Source: Asterochloris sp. CNOR1 (Eukaryota; Chlorophyta; Trebouxiophyceae; Trebouxiales; Trebouxiaceae). Taken from it: a DNA stretch of 64,000 nucleotides. Made by a program: the position numbers and the translations under genes. The stretch lies in NCBI GenBank assembly GCA_963969365.1, contig OZ017760.1, positions 2,356,001 through 2,420,000 on the forward strand. Reading direction: 5' to 3'. Numbering within the stretch: the stretch's first letter is position 1; each line of letters starts with the position of its first letter. Shown piece after piece: positions 63,298-64,000 of this stretch. The notes below the pieces were generated by a model. That model was not told the origin of the DNA and did not search any database. It was given only the letters and a program-made list of their open reading frames with translations.

Positions 63298-64000
63298 GCA
63301 GACAAGCCCAGCTGGGGTGATTACAGTTTTGCTGTGGTTTTTGCTGCCCATATATTATCACACCCAAGCAGCAGCAGGGCATGAGCAGGAATGTGCTGCT
63401 GCACAGCAAGATAAGGTAGCGTGAGCACTGAGACTGGACATCAGGCCTGTGGCGGGCTGGGCACAGAGCTATCGGCGAGTCTGGTGGGCTGGGTGTGTTG
63501 GTTGCCCTCACATTTTATACTCTGCCGGGCTACCCAGGGTGTATGCTACAGAGCCCCGATGACCTTTTGTCTACCTGCCCATGTTCAAGAGAAGTACTGT
63601 TGCGCTGAGATTTAAACGGGCCTCTGCAGTGCTAGAGCATGCAGCAAGCTCATATGACAGCTGCCCTCCTGAACGCTTGCCGCTAAATGCCACCTTCAGC
63701 GACTGGATCCTTGCCTGACGTGCAGTCATGCGGCATGCAGTGACACATTCGACTGCACGTGCACAGACCTGTCCTTTACTGCCGCATCCATGGCCTGCAG
63801 GCATGTCACAAAAGCCAAAAGGCCCCTCACAGCCAGCGCCCCTCACAAGCGCAGATGGCACTGCTGCCCGCAGATGGTGCTGTATGCTCGGCGCAGCAAT
63901 GAGGTCGAAGCACACAGACTTTGGCTGTGTATGCCAGCAAATGCCAAGAGCTTGACCAAAAAAAGGTCCTCACAGCAGATAGCCCACGACGAGCGCAGGC
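63298..64000. other. Right-edge stretch without a confident exon
   Basis: I expected the first half of the UAS domain and a UBA domain of the minus-strand UBX gene here but found no matching peptide. One minus-strand open stretch (63915-63571, containing LSYELAACSSTAEARLNLSA and ending before a GTAGAC donor) could be an exon, with no family support. Most of this segment is probably intron. Confidence 0.35.

Overview
The window looks like nuclear DNA of a green alga (Chlorophyta). No gene is a single prokaryote-style reading frame. Coding sequence comes in 30-390 nt exons bounded by GTGAGC/GTNNGN donors and very uniform (C)TGCAG acceptors, in GC-rich DNA. The recognisable genes are eukaryotic: ORC4, a DHHC palmitoyltransferase, gamma-glutamyltransferase, a VASt-domain protein, the mitochondrial calcium uniporter, IFT52 and a UAS/UBX protein. 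IFT52 beside plant-like MCU and LEA-like proteins fits a chlorophyte with flagellar capacity. A trebouxiophyte is possible, but I cannot fix the genus.

Layout. 0-1.6 kb: diverged ~105-110 bp tandem repeats and one orphan candidate exon. 1.6-8.4 kb (+): ORC4, ten exons that splice in frame to 463 codons. 8.6-11.4 kb (-): an unrecognised proline-rich gene with a 33-G homopolymer and a ~120 bp minisatellite. 11.9-17.8 kb (-): two F-box/LRR genes flanking a small gene that may be secreted. 18.4-22.6 kb (-): DHHC palmitoyltransferase. 22.8-25.5 kb (+): an inverted, decayed copy of the 13.9-17.8 kb block. 26.2-34.7 kb (+): a long LEA-like gene made of repeat exons. 36.2-41.2 kb (-): gamma-glutamyltransferase. 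42.4-44.9 kb (+): VASt/TM protein. 45.2-48.3 kb (-): unrecognised membrane protein. 48.4-52.5 kb (+): MCU, eight exons, 380 aa. 52.7-59.5 kb (+): IFT52, eleven exons, 507 aa. 59.7 kb to about 63.3 kb or beyond (-): UAS-UBX protein, 5' part not found.

The most striking pattern is how the introns are built. In at least seven genes they contain serial, decayed copies of the neighbouring exon edge, including its splice-site context, spaced roughly 70-380 bp apart and often 100-120 bp. Examples are the ORC4 Walker-A exon, ORC4 exons 2 and 7, MCU exons 2 and 3, several IFT52 exons, the DHHC cysteine-rich exon, a LEA exon, a VASt exon and a UBX-protein exon. The simplest reading is that introns here grow or move by repeated tandem duplication across exon-intron junctions, after which the extra copies decay. 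This also explains many spurious short reading frames in the introns.

The genes do not form a pathway; this is an ordinary eukaryotic neighbourhood. Coordinates of ORC4, MCU and IFT52 come from splicing that stays in phase throughout. Exon edges of the other genes are approximate.
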